A stretch of 64,000 nt of DNA from Caulobacter endophyticus (GCF_003116815.1 NZ_QDKQ01000028.1:62001-126000), one strand, 5' to 3'; positions 42,556 to 53,075 are shown, counted from the stretch's first letter. Notes: a model not told the origin generated them from the letters alone. Program-made: numbers and translations.

Positions 42556-43194
42556 ATGCTGTCGCCCCTTCGTTTCGAGCCCGCCTACGCCCAGCCGGCC
42601 CTGCCGGTCGCCGCCGCCAGCGTCATCCGCTACGCCGCCGGCGAGGAGATCTTCGCCGAGGGGGATCGCGCCGACCACGTCTACGAACTGGTCGAGGGCA
42701 CGGTGCGCACGGGGCGCCTGCTGCGCGACGGCCGCCGCCAGATCGACGCCTTCCACTTCGCCGGCGAGGCCTTCGGCTTCGAGGCCGGCGACCTGCGCCG
42801 CACCACGGCCGAGGCGGTCGGCGAGGTGACGGTGCGCATCGTCCGCCGCCGGGCGCTGAGCGACCTGGCCGCCCGCGACGGCGAGGTGGCGCGCAAGCTC
42901 TATCACCTGACCATCTCGGGCCTGCAGCGCAGCCAGGACCACGTGCTGATGCTGGGCCGCCGCAGCGCCTGTGAGCGCGTGGCGGGCCTGCTGCTGCTGC
43001 TGGCCGACCGCACGGGCGAGGCCGCCTTCGACCTGCCGATGAGCCGCCAGGACATGGCCGACTATCTGGGCCTGACCATCGAGACGGTGTCGCGCACCCT
43101 GACCGGCTTCCTGCAGGAGGGCCTGATCGCCCTGCCGACCGTGCGCCACGTCGAGCTGCTGGACCGCGAGGCGCTGGAAGCGCTCTGCGAATAG
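42556..43194 (+). CDS. Crp/Fnr-family transcriptional regulator (FixK-like)
   Basis: The 212-aa product has a cyclic-nucleotide-type beta-roll (YAAGEEIFAEGDRADHVYELVEGTVRTGRLLRDGRRQI) and a C-terminal helix-turn-helix (LPMSRQDMADYLGLTIETVSRTLTGFLQEGLI) of the FNR class. It has no N-terminal cysteine cluster, so it would not sense oxygen directly like Fnr; a FixK-like role is likely. ATG 42556 is preferred, with GGGAGCC upstream; the 24 codons before it are unconserved. Confidence 0.85.
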   Translation: MLSPLRFEPAYAQPALPVAAASVIRYAAGEEIFAEGDRADHVYELVEGTVRTGRLLRDGRRQIDAFHFAGEAFGFEAGDLRRTTAEAVGEVTVRIVRRRALSDLAARDGEVARKLYHLTISGLQRSQDHVLMLGRRSACERVAGLLLLLADRTGEAAFDLPMSRQDMADYLGLTIETVSRTLTGFLQEGLIALPTVRHVELLDREALEALCE

Positions 43195-43211
43195 GCCTGG
43201 GCGAATAGCAA

Positions 43212-43243
43212 AACGGCCTCCCCGCGGGGGCGGGGAGGCCGTT
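43212..43243 (+). terminator. Terminator hairpin after the Crp/Fnr-like gene
   Basis: AACGGCCTCCCCGC/GCGGGGAGGCCGTT is a perfect 14-bp stem, 17 bp after the stop and between two convergent genes. The T run is short. Confidence 0.75.
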
Positions 43244-43268
43244 CGACGTCTTCGGGCAGTCTAGCCGA

Positions 43269-43751
43269 TCAGGCGGCCGGCAGCTCGCCCATGGCGCTCT
43301 GCAGGTAGTTCTGCTCGCCCAGCGACTTGATCAGCGACAGCTGGGTTTCGAGGTAGTCGATGTGCTCCTCGGTGTCGTTGAGGATCTCGCGCAGCAGTTC
43401 GCGGCTGATGTAGTCGCGGGCCTGCTCGCACTGGACGATGCCCGGCACCAACAGTTCGCGGTTGAACAGCTCGATCGACAGGTCGGCGGCCAGGCATTCG
43501 GGCACGGTCTCGCCGATCTTCAGCTTGTGCAGGTCCTGCAGGTTGGGCAGGCCCTCGAGGAAGAGGATGCGGTTGATCAGCTTGTCGGCGTGCTTCATCT
43601 CGCCGATCGATTCCTGATAGACGATCTGGCCGAGGCGCTTGAAGCCCCAGTTGTCGTGCATGCGCGCATGCAGGAAGTACTGGTTGACGGCCGTCAGCTC
43701 GTTGGTGAGCACAGCGTTCAGGACGCGGATGACGCCGGGATCGCCTTGCAT
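43269..43751 (-). CDS. bfr: Bacterioferritin
   Basis: Bfr is a 24-subunit haem-containing ferritin that oxidises and stores iron in the cytoplasm. The ferroxidase residues are visible: Glu18 in NELTAVNQYF, Glu51 and His54 in ESIGEMKHAD, and later EHIDYLETQ. Met52, the haem ligand, is conserved. The length is 160 aa. An inverted repeat GGTTCG/CGAACC lies at about 43763-43782, just before the start. Confidence 0.96.
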   Translation of the reverse strand: MQGDPGVIRVLNAVLTNELTAVNQYFLHARMHDNWGFKRLGQIVYQESIGEMKHADKLINRILFLEGLPNLQDLHKLKIGETVPECLAADLSIELFNRELLVPGIVQCEQARDYISRELLREILNDTEEHIDYLETQLSLIKSLGEQNYLQSAMGELPAA

Positions 43752-43903
43752 GGCGGCCTCCTAAGGTTCGAGTTCGCCCGAACCCTTAGTCGGCTTTTTC
43801 AGCGCTTCAACAGTAATGTGTGCAAGTGTTTCGCAGCCTCACAGAAAAGCGTGAGAGTGCTTCGCGGTAACCTGAGATTGTCGACTTTGCGTCGCAAGAA
43901 GCC

Positions 43904-44089
43904 TTATTCGGCCGCGTAGGCCAGAGCTTCCTGGGCTTCCTGGATCATCTGGCGCATCTCGCAGACGCACTTGGCGCACTGGGCCTGGCAGCCCTTGTGG
44001 CGGAAGATCTCGGCCGGGCGAGTCGCGCCCGCGTCGATCGCGGCGCGGACTTCACGCTGGCGGATGCCGTTACAATTGCAGACGTACAA
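43904..44089 (-). CDS. bfd: Bacterioferritin-associated ferredoxin
   Basis: Bfd is a [2Fe-2S] protein that docks on bacterioferritin and passes electrons to release iron. The 61-aa product opens MYVCNCNGI (Cys4, Cys6) and has the second pair in CQAQCAKC (Cys38, Cys41), the known cluster ligands. It lies upstream of bfr in the same direction, 152 bp away. Confidence 0.93.
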   Translation of the reverse strand: MYVCNCNGIRQREVRAAIDAGATRPAEIFRHKGCQAQCAKCVCEMRQMIQEAQEALAYAAE

Positions 44090-44106
44090 GACAGGAACGC
44101 CCTACC

Positions 44107-44126
44107 GAATGATTGTCATTCTCATC
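44107..44126. promoter_or_regulatory. Fur-like iron box upstream of bfd
   Basis: AATGATTGTCATTCTCATC lies 20-37 bp before the leftward bfd start and resembles the Fur consensus GATAATGATAATCATTATC. Iron-dependent control of bfd would be expected, because Bfd is needed when iron is scarce. Judged by eye only. Confidence 0.55.
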
Positions 44127-44259
44127 TAACAGTTTTCCACCGGTTTGCAACTGACTCTCAGTCGAGTTACCGGCGGCGCGTCGCCGCAGGCGGCCCTGGT
44201 TCAGGGGGGGGCGGACCGCCAAAGTCGCGCTGCGCTCCAAATCGGCGTAAAGGCGGCGC

Positions 44260-44907
44260 ATGACGCTCGACTGCCGCCTCTACCTGATCACCCCGCCGTC
44301 CCTGCCGGACCTGGCCGCCTTCGGCCGCCAGCTGGCCCGCGCCCTGGAGGGCGGCGACGTGGCGGCTCTGCAGATCCGCCTCAAGGACGTGTCCGACGAC
44401 GTCGTGGCCGCCGCCGTCGAGGCCATTTCGCCGATCGCCCGCGCCCGCGACGTGGCGGTGATCCTCAACGACCGTCCCGATCTGGCCGCCCGTCTGGACT
44501 GCGACGGCGTGCACGTGGGGCAGGGCGATACGCCCTATGCGGCCGCCCGCAAGCTGATGGGCAAGGACCGCATGGTCGGCGTCACCTGCCACGACAGCCG
44601 CCACCTGGCGATGGAGGCCGCCGAGGCCGGGGCCGACTACGTGGCCTTCGGGGCCTTCTTCCCGACCACCACCAAGGAGGCGCCGATCGTCGCCGAGTCC
44701 GACATACTGTCGATCTGGCAGGAGACGATGGAGGTTCCCTGCGTGGCGATCGGCGGGATCACGGCCGCCAACGCCGCGCCGCTGGCGACCGCCGGCGCCG
44801 ACTTCCTGGCCGTCTCGGGCGGGGTGTGGGCGCATCCCGAAGGCCCGGACGCGGCCGTGGCGGCGCTGAACGCGGCGATCGCGCAAGGGCTCGCGGCGCG
44901 CGGCTAG
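44260..44907 (+). CDS. thiE: Thiamine-phosphate synthase
   Basis: ThiE joins the pyrimidine and thiazole phosphates to give thiamine monophosphate. The 215-aa TIM barrel shows [61 protein letters not shown] and [15 protein letters not shown], all family marks. No other thi gene adjoins it. Confidence 0.93.
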   Translation: MTLDCRLYLITPPSLPDLAAFGRQLARALEGGDVAALQIRLKDVSDDVVAAAVEAISPIARARDVAVILNDRPDLAARLDCDGVHVGQGDTPYAAARKLMGKDRMVGVTCHDSRHLAMEAAEAGADYVAFGAFFPTTTKEAPIVAESDILSIWQETMEVPCVAIGGITAANAAPLATAGADFLAVSGGVWAHPEGPDAAVAALNAAIAQGLAARG

Positions 44908-44992
44908 GTCCTCGCATATCGGCGTTCTCTTGCGGTGGTTGTGGGAGAGGCATAGCCTCCTCTCCAGCGAACCATAACGGGGAGGGACCGCC

Positions 44993-45406
44993 ATGCAGAA
45001 GCGGCTCGTAGCGTGTTTGCTCAGCGTACCCATGCTGGTCCTGGCCTTCGTTCCGACGGCCGCCGAGACCTGGAAGCCGGCCCCTGGCGAGGCCAAGACC
45101 TTCTATGACGCCGATTTCCTGAGGGTGGACGAGAAGTCCGGCCTGGTGGTGCTGCGCATCGCCGAGGGCAAGGGCGGCGGTCCCTACAAGGCCTGGCCGG
45201 CCGGCAAGGGCCCGATCATGCTCTTCGCCCTCGACTGCGCCGCCGACAAGTGGATGGACCTCGGCATGGACTTCGCCGGCGACAAGGGCCTGCCCAGGAA
45301 CTGGCGGCAGGAAGCCAAGGTCGACGATATCTCCGGCGCGGCGGGGAAGGCCGGCAAGCTGGCCTGCGAGACCAGGGACAGCCTGCCCAAGACGCCGTTG
45401 CCCTAA
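44993..45406 (+). CDS. Small exported protein of unknown function
   Basis: The 137-aa product has a signal peptide (ending TAAET), followed by WKPAPGEAKTFYDADFLRVDEKSGLVVLRIAEG and a C-terminal part with two cysteines (ALDCAADKWMDLG, LACETRD). It reads as a compact periplasmic domain. No family is recognised. GGGGAGGG precedes the ATG. Confidence 0.65.
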   Translation: MQKRLVACLLSVPMLVLAFVPTAAETWKPAPGEAKTFYDADFLRVDEKSGLVVLRIAEGKGGGPYKAWPAGKGPIMLFALDCAADKWMDLGMDFAGDKGLPRNWRQEAKVDDISGAAGKAGKLACETRDSLPKTPLP

Positions 45407-45429
45407 GCGCTGGGCCGGGGTGGGTCTCG

Positions 45430-46287
45430 CTACGGCGCGACCCGCGCCAGCTTGTCGGGATTGCGCATGGTGTAGACGGCGGCGATGCGGCCATCGACGA
45501 TGTCCAGGCCCATGGTCTGGAACACCACGCCGCCGTGCGACAGCACCACGCCGGGCTGGCCGTTGATGCGGGCGAGGCGCGCGCTCGTGCCGTCGGGGTG
45601 GGGCCACTTGCGGGCGATCCCCTCAAGAAGGCGCACGGCGTTGTCGAGGCCGAACACCGGGTTCATGGTCGCCGAGGCTTTGCCGCCGCCGTCGGCGTGC
45701 ATGACCACGTCCTCGGCGAGAAGGCCGCGCAGGGTCGCGGCGTCGCCGCTCAGCGTGGCGGCGATGAAGGCCTGCGTCAGGCGGCGTTCCTCGTCGGGGC
45801 TGGGCTGGTAGCGGGGCTTGCCGGACTTGACGTGCTCGCGGGCGCGGGCCGCCAGCTGACGGACGGCGGCTTCGCTGCGGCCCAGGGTGGCGGCGATCTC
45901 GGCGAAGGGGGTGTCGAACACGTCGTGCAGCAGGAAGGCCGCCCGCTCCAGCGGGGTCAGGCGCTCCAGCGCCAGCAGGAAGGCCACGGTCAGGTTCTCG
46001 CCCAGGCCGAAGGTCTCGTCGACGTCGACCACCGGCTCGGGCAGCCACTCGCCGACATAGAGTTCGCGCCGGGCGCGGGCCGATTTCAGCCGGTCAAGGC
46101 AGAGGCGCGAGACCACGCGGTTGAGAAAGGCGCCGGGATTGTCGACGCCGTTCTCGTCGACCTCGCGCCAGCGCAGCCAGGCGTCCTGCACCACGTCCTC
46201 GGCCTCGGCCCGCGAGCCGAGCATGCGGTAGGCCAGGCCGGTCATGGCCGGACGGCGGCTTTCGAAGATGGCGTCGGCGGCGGTCAT
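45430..46287 (-). CDS. ECF41-type sigma factor with SnoaL-like C-terminus
   Basis: The 285-aa product has sigma regions 2 (LAYRMLGSRAEAEDVVQDAWLRW) and 4 (LTPLERAAFLLHDVFDTPFAEIAATLGRSEAAVRQLAARAREHV), then a SnoaL/NTF2-like extension. WLPEP at 81-85, DGGGK at 199-203 and NPDKL at 276-280 are the marks of the ECF41 group, in which the extension acts as a built-in regulator. The oxidoreductase or carboxymuconolactone-decarboxylase partner usual for ECF41 is not adjacent. Confidence 0.9.
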   Translation of the reverse strand: MTAADAIFESRRPAMTGLAYRMLGSRAEAEDVVQDAWLRWREVDENGVDNPGAFLNRVVSRLCLDRLKSARARRELYVGEWLPEPVVDVDETFGLGENLTVAFLLALERLTPLERAAFLLHDVFDTPFAEIAATLGRSEAAVRQLAARAREHVKSGKPRYQPSPDEERRLTQAFIAATLSGDAATLRGLLAEDVVMHADGGGKASATMNPVFGLDNAVRLLEGIARKWPHPDGTSARLARINGQPGVVLSHGGVVFQTMGLDIVDGRIAAVYTMRNPDKLARVAP

Positions 46288-46413
46288 CGGCGGATCCCTC
46301 GTGCTCGCCGACAGGACGAGACCAAGGCGCCAGACGTGACATGGCCGCGAAGTTTTTTCCCGACAATTCCGCGCCGCCGGGAGGGGGTCCCCAGCGGCGC
46401 GGAGCGGGAGGCC

Positions 46414-46719
46414 TTACTCGGCGGCGTTGGCGGCGGCCGAGCGCAGGGCGGCGTAGTCGGCGCGGGCCTTGCCGAGGGTCTCGGTCACGCACGAGGCGTA
46501 GTTGGGGTGGCGGCTGCTCTTCAGGGCCGCGCTGCACACCTGGCGGGCGGCGCGGGTCAGCTCGTCGCTGACCACGGACGAGGACTTGCCGGTCACCGAC
46601 ACGCGCTGCGACGCGCCGGCGGGGGCGTGAGGCGAGCCGCCCAGCAGGGTTTCGGCGGCGGCGGGTTGGGCCAGGGCCATCAGGGCGGCGGCGGCGGCGA
46701 TCAGGGGGAGCTTGGTCAT
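46414..46719 (-). CDS. UrcA-family-like periplasmic protein
   Basis: The 101-aa product has a signal peptide (ending AAAET), then SQRVSVTGKSSSVVSDELTRAARQVCSAAL and NYASCVTETLGKARADYAAL. The Val-rich strand, the helix ending in VCS and the later SCV match the UrcA-like pair at 24.6-25.5 kb. It lies 127 bp upstream of the ECF41 gene in the same direction and may be independent. The function is unknown. Confidence 0.65.
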   Translation of the reverse strand: MTKLPLIAAAAALMALAQPAAAETLLGGSPHAPAGASQRVSVTGKSSSVVSDELTRAARQVCSAALKSSRHPNYASCVTETLGKARADYAALRSAAANAAE

Positions 46720-46984
46720 GGGGTGGTTCCTTGGTGTGCGCTAAGGGGAGTTTGCGCGTGGCGCGACCCATCGCTTTGCGCTGGATCAATCGCCGCCCTT
46801 AAAATTGACCGATCGGTCCCCTTTTTCAAGAGGGCTCGCCTTAGGCGCGACAATCTGCCCCGCCTTGCCTTCCGGCGGCCCCGCGTCTAGGTTCCGCGCC
46901 CGCTCTTTCCCACTGCCATCGTCCGTCTCCCGCCGCTGCGCGCGCCCGCGCGCCGGTCCAGGGAAATCCATAGGATATCCGCCC

Positions 46985-47782
46985 GTGCCCACGCCTTCCG
47001 CCCTTCTCAACGTGATGATCGACGCCGCGCGCAAGGCCGCCCGGGGTCTGGCCCGTGACTTCGGCGAAGTCACCGAGCTGCAGGTTTCCAAGAAGGGCGC
47101 GGGCGACTTCGTGACCAACGCCGACCTCAAGGCCGAGCAGACCCTGTTCGAGCTGCTGAGCAAGGCGCGTCCGGGCTACAGCTTCCTCGGCGAGGAGCGC
47201 GGCATGATCGAGGGCACCGACAAGACCCACACCTGGATCGTCGACCCGCTGGACGGCACCACCAACTTCATGCACGCCATCCCGCACTTCGCGGTCAACA
47301 TCGCCCTGCAGCGCGAGGGCGAGGTCGTCGCCGGCGTCACCTACAACCCGATCACCCACGACCTGTTCTGGGTCGAGAAGGGCAAGGGCGCGTTCCTAGG
47401 CGCCGAGAAGCGCCTGCGCGTGGCCGCCCGCAAGCACCTGGACGAGTCGGTGCTGGCCACCGGCGTGCCGTTCGTCGGCAAGCCCGGCCACGGCCAGTTC
47501 CTGAAGGAGCTGCACCAGGTCAGCCAGAAGGTCGCCGGCGTTCGCCGCTTCGGCGCGGCCTCGCTCGACCTGGCCTGGGTGGCCGCGGGCCGCTTCGACG
47601 CCTACTGGGAACGCAACCTCAAGCCCTGGGACGTCGCCGCCGGCGTGCTGATGGTCCAGGAATCGGGCGGCAAGGTCAGCACCATCGAAGAGCACGGCGA
47701 CCCCGTGCAGGGCGCCTCGATCCTGGCTTCGAACCCCGAACTGCACCCGCAGGTGCTGAAGGCCCTGCAAGCGGCCGGCTGA
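46985..47782 (+). CDS. Inositol monophosphatase family enzyme (SuhB-like)
   Basis: The 265-aa product carries the metal-site motifs of the Li+-sensitive phosphatase superfamily: GDFVTNADLKAE, GEERGMI, WIVDPLDGTTNFMHAIPHFAVNIAL and near the end ERNLKPWDVAAGVLMVQESGG. SuhB proteins in bacteria also act in rRNA transcription. GTG 46985 is chosen because it gives the family N-terminus; the 60 upstream codons are unconserved. Confidence 0.9.
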   Translation: MPTPSALLNVMIDAARKAARGLARDFGEVTELQVSKKGAGDFVTNADLKAEQTLFELLSKARPGYSFLGEERGMIEGTDKTHTWIVDPLDGTTNFMHAIPHFAVNIALQREGEVVAGVTYNPITHDLFWVEKGKGAFLGAEKRLRVAARKHLDESVLATGVPFVGKPGHGQFLKELHQVSQKVAGVRRFGAASLDLAWVAAGRFDAYWERNLKPWDVAAGVLMVQESGGKVSTIEEHGDPVQGASILASNPELHPQVLKALQAAG

Positions 47783-47806
47783 GAGGCCTCGCTGCATTGA
47801 ACGACG

Positions 47807-47840
47807 AAGGCTCCGGGGCGCTGCTCCGGAGCCTTTTCTT
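47807..47840 (+). terminator. Rho-independent terminator
   Basis: AAGGCTCCGG/CCGGAGCCTT with a nine-base loop is followed by TTCTTT, 25 bp after the phosphatase stop. Confidence 0.85.
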
Positions 47841-47885
47841 TGGCTGTTTGCACGTTGTGTATGGTCGGCGTCCTGGATGCCGTCC

Positions 47886-47965
47886 TCGTTCTTCGACAAG
47901 CTCAGGATGAGGACGACTGTCGGGCGTCGGCTCGCACAAATCCTGTCGAAGGATTGAGGATTTCC
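47886..47965. repeat. Degenerate dispersed palindrome (CTTCGACAAGCTCAGGATGAGG type)
   Basis: TTCTTCGACAAGCTCAGGATGAGGA and, 60 bp later, AATCCTGTCGAAGGATTGAGGA are imperfect inverted relatives of each other and of the inner arms of the repeat at 36707-36816. This is a common intergenic palindrome type in alphaproteobacteria. Confidence 0.5.
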
Positions 47966-47971
47966 ATCCGC

Positions 47972-48175
47972 CTATCGCTCGATCTTGAGGATGTCGCCCG
48001 GCTCGCAGTCGAGATAGGCGCAGATCTTCTCCAGCGTCTCGAAGCGCACGCCTTTCACCTTGCCCTGCTTGAGCAGCGACAGGTTGGCCTCGGTGATGCC
48101 GACATGGGCCGCCAGGTCCTTGGACCTGACGTTGCGGTCGGCCATCACGACGCCCAGCTTGACGACGACCTTCAT
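47972..48175 (-). CDS. XRE-family (YozG-type) transcriptional regulator
   Basis: The 67-aa product is almost wholly a Cro/C1 helix-turn-helix: VMADRNVRSKDLAAHVGITEANLSLLKQGKVKGVRFETLEKICAYLDCEPGDIL. Proteins of this size with the ending C.PGDIL are typically paired with DUF2975 membrane proteins, and the DUF2975 gene is directly upstream with a one-base stop/start overlap. Confidence 0.9.
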   Translation of the reverse strand: MKVVVKLGVVMADRNVRSKDLAAHVGITEANLSLLKQGKVKGVRFETLEKICAYLDCEPGDILKIER

Positions 48176-48864
48176 CAGACGATCTGGGCGTGGTCTTCGG
48201 CGATGGTGGCGGCGCGGGCCATGATCAGGGCGATCACCGTCAGGGTGACGGCGTAGAGGCCGATAAGAAGGCCATTGGCGCCGGTGAAGGTGGTGGTGAA
48301 GGCGGTGAACTGCGCCGTTGTCTCGCCGCCGTCGCGGCTGGCCAGCGCGATCGCCTTGATCGTCAGCTCGCCAGCGCCCTTGGCCAAGGCTCCGGCCATG
48401 GGGGCGGTCACGACGAAGAACAGGCCCGCGACGGCAAAGCGGGCCAACTGCGCGGTGGTCCGCCGCTGAAGGTAGCGCCCGCGGGCGAAGGCGAAGAAGC
48501 ACAGGCAAGCCTCGGCCAGCCCGTAGGCGAGAACCGCGCCGGGCAAGAAGGCGACGGTGAACCCGACGATGCTGGGCGCCACGGCTTCGACGGGGAAGGC
48601 CTTCAGGGGTGTCGTCTCGCAGGTCGTCGCGCCCTTTGCACAGGTCGTGCTCTGGCCTTGCACGCTGACGCTGGCGGACGGAGCCGTTCGGTTCCACTGG
48701 AAGTTCTGGCCGGTCGTCATGGCGTAGGTCACGGCGACGAAGCTTCCGATCATCACGAAGGCCATGGCGAGGCTGGCCAGGGCGCAGGCCGCCGCCATCG
48801 CGCCGCAGAAGGCGCGCAAGCTGGCGTTGCGCAGGTTCCGTCCCATTGTCTCGAAAGTCGACAC
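48175..48864 (-). CDS. DUF2975-like membrane protein
   Basis: The 229-aa product has four hydrophobic segments, at about residues 17-48, 90-125, 135-160 and 190-218, and a periplasmic loop with two cysteines (STTCAKGATTCETT) after the first. The pairing with the small XRE regulator is a recurrent two-gene module in many bacteria. The role is unknown; it may sense a membrane or envelope signal for the regulator. Confidence 0.8.
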   Translation of the reverse strand: MSTFETMGRNLRNASLRAFCGAMAAACALASLAMAFVMIGSFVAVTYAMTTGQNFQWNRTAPSASVSVQGQSTTCAKGATTCETTPLKAFPVEAVAPSIVGFTVAFLPGAVLAYGLAEACLCFFAFARGRYLQRRTTAQLARFAVAGLFFVVTAPMAGALAKGAGELTIKAIALASRDGGETTAQFTAFTTTFTGANGLLIGLYAVTLTVIALIMARAATIAEDHAQIV

Positions 48865-48890
48865 GTCCCACCCCTTGCAACCAATGGGTG

Positions 48891-48909
48891 ATTATCAATT
48901 CACGATAAT
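48891..48909. promoter_or_regulatory. Inverted repeat ATTATC-N7-GATAAT, candidate operator
   Basis: The 19-bp site lies 27 bp upstream of the leftward DUF2975-XRE operon and 79 bp upstream of the divergent GDPD gene, in locally AT-rich DNA. It is a plausible autoregulatory site for the XRE protein. Confidence 0.5.
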
Positions 48910-48987
48910 TTATTGCTGTCAAGCGATGGTTGCAATTTGTCGCCTTTCGCTCGCCAAACCGTCACACCCGCACGCTAATCAGCGGCC

Positions 48988-50070
48988 ATGACCCTACTCA
49001 CCCGCCGCGCCATGACGACCGCCGCCCTCGCTGGAACGATGGGCGCGAGCATGATCCCGACCATGGTCCGCGCCGGGGTGCGCAAGCCGGTGGTCATCGC
49101 CCATCGGGGGGCGTCGGGGGAACGCCCCGAGCACACGCTGCTGGCCTATGGCCTGGCGGTCGACCAAGGCTGCGACTTCATCGAGCCCGACCTCGTCGTC
49201 ACCAGGGACGGCCACCTGGTGGTGCGTCACGAGAACGAGATCGGCGGCACGACCGACGTGGCCGCCCGCCCCGAGTTCGCGGCCCGCAAGGCGACCAAGA
49301 CCGTCGATGGCGAGAGCCTGACGGGCTGGTTCACCGAGGACTTCACCCTGGCCGAGATCAAGACCCTGCGCGCCCGCGAGCGGCTGCCGCAGCTGCGTCC
49401 GGCCAGCGCCGCCTTCGACGGCCAGGCCAGCGTGCTGACCTTCGACGAGGTGGTCTCCTTCGCCCGTTCGGAGAGCAAGCGCGTCGGCCGCACGATCGGC
49501 GTCTATCCGGAGATGAAGCATCCGGCCTATTTCGCTTCCGTCGGCCTGCCCATCGAGGGGCGGATGATCGAGGCGCTGAAGCGCAACGACCTCAACTCCA
49601 AGACCGCGCCGGTGTTCGTGCAGTGCTTCGAGGTCGGGCCCCTGAAGACCCTGCGCCTGAAGACGCCCGCGCGTCTCGTCCTGCTGGTGGCGGGCGAGGG
49701 CGGTCCGGCCGACCTGCCCAGCGTCAAGTACGCCGACCTCGTCACGCCGGAAGGCCTGAAGGGCGTGGCGGCCTATGCCGACGGCCTGGGCCCGGAAAAG
49801 ACGATGATCGTGCCGCAGGACGCACAGGCCCTGCTGCCGGCGACCTCGCTGGTGAAGGACGCCCATGCAGCGGGCCTGCTGGTGCATCCCTGGACGGTGC
49901 GGGCCGAGAACTACTTCCTGCCGGCCAGCCTGCGGAAAGGCGACGCCAGCGCCGCCGATTACCTGGCCCGGCGCGGCGACGTCACGGCGGTGATCAAGGC
50001 GCTCTATGCGGCCGGCGTCGATGGGGTGTTCAGCGACTTCCCGGGCCTGGCGGTCGCTGCGCGCGGCTGA
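48988..50070 (+). CDS. Glycerophosphodiester phosphodiesterase (exported)
   Basis: This enzyme hydrolyses glycerophosphodiesters to glycerol-3-phosphate and an alcohol. The 360-aa product has a Tat-like signal (LTRRAMTTAALAG) and the GDPD barrel: VVIAHRGASGERPEHT with catalytic His39, then CDFIEPDLVVTRDGHLVVRHE and the C-terminal GVDGVFSDFPG. The length and the long insertion after the metal site fit the periplasmic GlpQ type rather than UgpQ. Confidence 0.9.
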   Translation: MTLLTRRAMTTAALAGTMGASMIPTMVRAGVRKPVVIAHRGASGERPEHTLLAYGLAVDQGCDFIEPDLVVTRDGHLVVRHENEIGGTTDVAARPEFAARKATKTVDGESLTGWFTEDFTLAEIKTLRARERLPQLRPASAAFDGQASVLTFDEVVSFARSESKRVGRTIGVYPEMKHPAYFASVGLPIEGRMIEALKRNDLNSKTAPVFVQCFEVGPLKTLRLKTPARLVLLVAGEGGPADLPSVKYADLVTPEGLKGVAAYADGLGPEKTMIVPQDAQALLPATSLVKDAHAAGLLVHPWTVRAENYFLPASLRKGDASAADYLARRGDVTAVIKALYAAGVDGVFSDFPGLAVAARG

Positions 50071-50173
50071 TCGCGGCTTGGGCGAGACGGGCGTTTCCCG
50101 CGCCTTTTCGCCTCGAACGTCATATGCGAGCGTTGCATAGGGCGCATGCTGTCTCTCCAGACCGGGAGGCCCC

Positions 50174-50497
50174 ATGACCCAGCCGTTCCAGCTTTCCCTG
50201 GCCCCGCGCCAGCTGTCCCAGACCATCAATCCGTGGTCGTGGAGCTTCGGCGACTTCTCGCTGTTCACCGTCAATCTGGGCCAGTCGCGCAGCCCCGAGG
50301 TCGAGGCCCGGGTGCTGGACGAGGTGGGCAGCTACGGCCGCCAGATCGGCCGCATCAGCGAGGCGCTGCTGGTCCTGGTCGACTGGGCGGAAAAGCAGCC
50401 CGACGGCCCGTCCAGCCCCGCCTTCCAGGCCCTGCGCGACCAGGTGGCCCACGTGGCCCTGATCAAGAAGGCCGTCGAGACGGAAAAGGCCGGCTAG
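50174..50497 (+). CDS. Conserved-looking 107-aa protein, function unknown
   Basis: The product is soluble. It begins MTQPFQLSLAPRQLSQTINPWSWSFGDFSLFTVNLG and continues as two or three helices. GGGAGG just before the ATG is a good ribosome site. The stop overlaps the convergent membrane-protein gene by 4 bp. No motif is recognised. Confidence 0.65.
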   Translation: MTQPFQLSLAPRQLSQTINPWSWSFGDFSLFTVNLGQSRSPEVEARVLDEVGSYGRQIGRISEALLVLVDWAEKQPDGPSSPAFQALRDQVAHVALIKKAVETEKAG

Positions 50498-51045
50498 CCG
50501 GCCTTGCGCAGGGCGTGCAGGCGGTAGCCGCCGCGCACCCCGGCGATGAAGCAGAGCAGGGCGATCGTGCTCAGCAGCAGGCTGAAGGTCATCTGCAGCG
50601 GCGGGACCAGTTCCATGGCGGCCTTGTTGGTGGCGAAGCTAAGGGCCGTCGTCAGCAGGCCGTAGGCGGCGAACAGCAGCATCAGCAGCGGGATCATCCG
50701 CGTCTGTCGACGCCACTGGACGACGCCGAGCCACAGGTAGACCAGCGCGATCACGACGGTGAAGCCGATCGTGAACCAGGCCAGGGTCGGCCCCATGGTC
50801 GCCAGCATCGCCTGGGTGGCGGCCGGGTCCTGGCCGGCGCTCTTGGCCAGGGCCGCCTCGCGCATCTTGGCCAGGTAGGTGTCGAACCGTAAGAAGATCG
50901 TGGCCGCGCCGATGATGCTGCCGACGCCGGTCAGCCAGGCCCCTACGGCGCCGGCGCGAGCGGCGCGCGTGGCGGTCGCTTCATCCGGCAACTTGGCGAA
51001 CGGGTTCAGGACGGCCAGCTTGTCGATCACGATACGCACCCCCAA
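50494..51045 (-). CDS. Four-helix membrane protein, function unknown
   Basis: The 183-aa product has hydrophobic segments at about residues 33-50, 88-110, 117-140 and 148-170, separated by short charged loops, plus an amphipathic start. It lies downstream of the ABC transporter gene in the same direction (57-bp gap) and could be co-transcribed. No family is recognised. Confidence 0.6.
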   Translation of the reverse strand: MGVRIVIDKLAVLNPFAKLPDEATATRAARAGAVGAWLTGVGSIIGAATIFLRFDTYLAKMREAALAKSAGQDPAATQAMLATMGPTLAWFTIGFTVVIALVYLWLGVVQWRRQTRMIPLLMLLFAAYGLLTTALSFATNKAAMELVPPLQMTFSLLLSTIALLCFIAGVRGGYRLHALRKAG

Positions 51046-51101
51046 GGCGAAGGGCGCGAGCTTTCGACGCCCGCGCGTGCTTCGTCAACGGGCGGAGAGC
51101 T

Positions 51102-52958
<1,857 letters not shown>

Positions 52959-52969
52959 CAACTGGGTCC

Positions 52970-52997
52970 TTGCCAAAATCGCGCGGGTTCTTTATAG
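52970..52997 (+). promoter_or_regulatory. Putative rpmE promoter
   Basis: TTGCCA at 52970-52975 and TTATAG at 52992-52997 are 16 bp apart, about 80 bp before rpmE, and lie just upstream of the divergent ABC transporter. Judged by eye. Confidence 0.4.
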
Positions 52998-53075
52998 CCG
53001 CGCGTCTTCGAGGGCCACCCCGCTGGTGGCGCTCACCCACATTTCACGCCGCGCTCTAGTCGGTTGGACCGTCCG

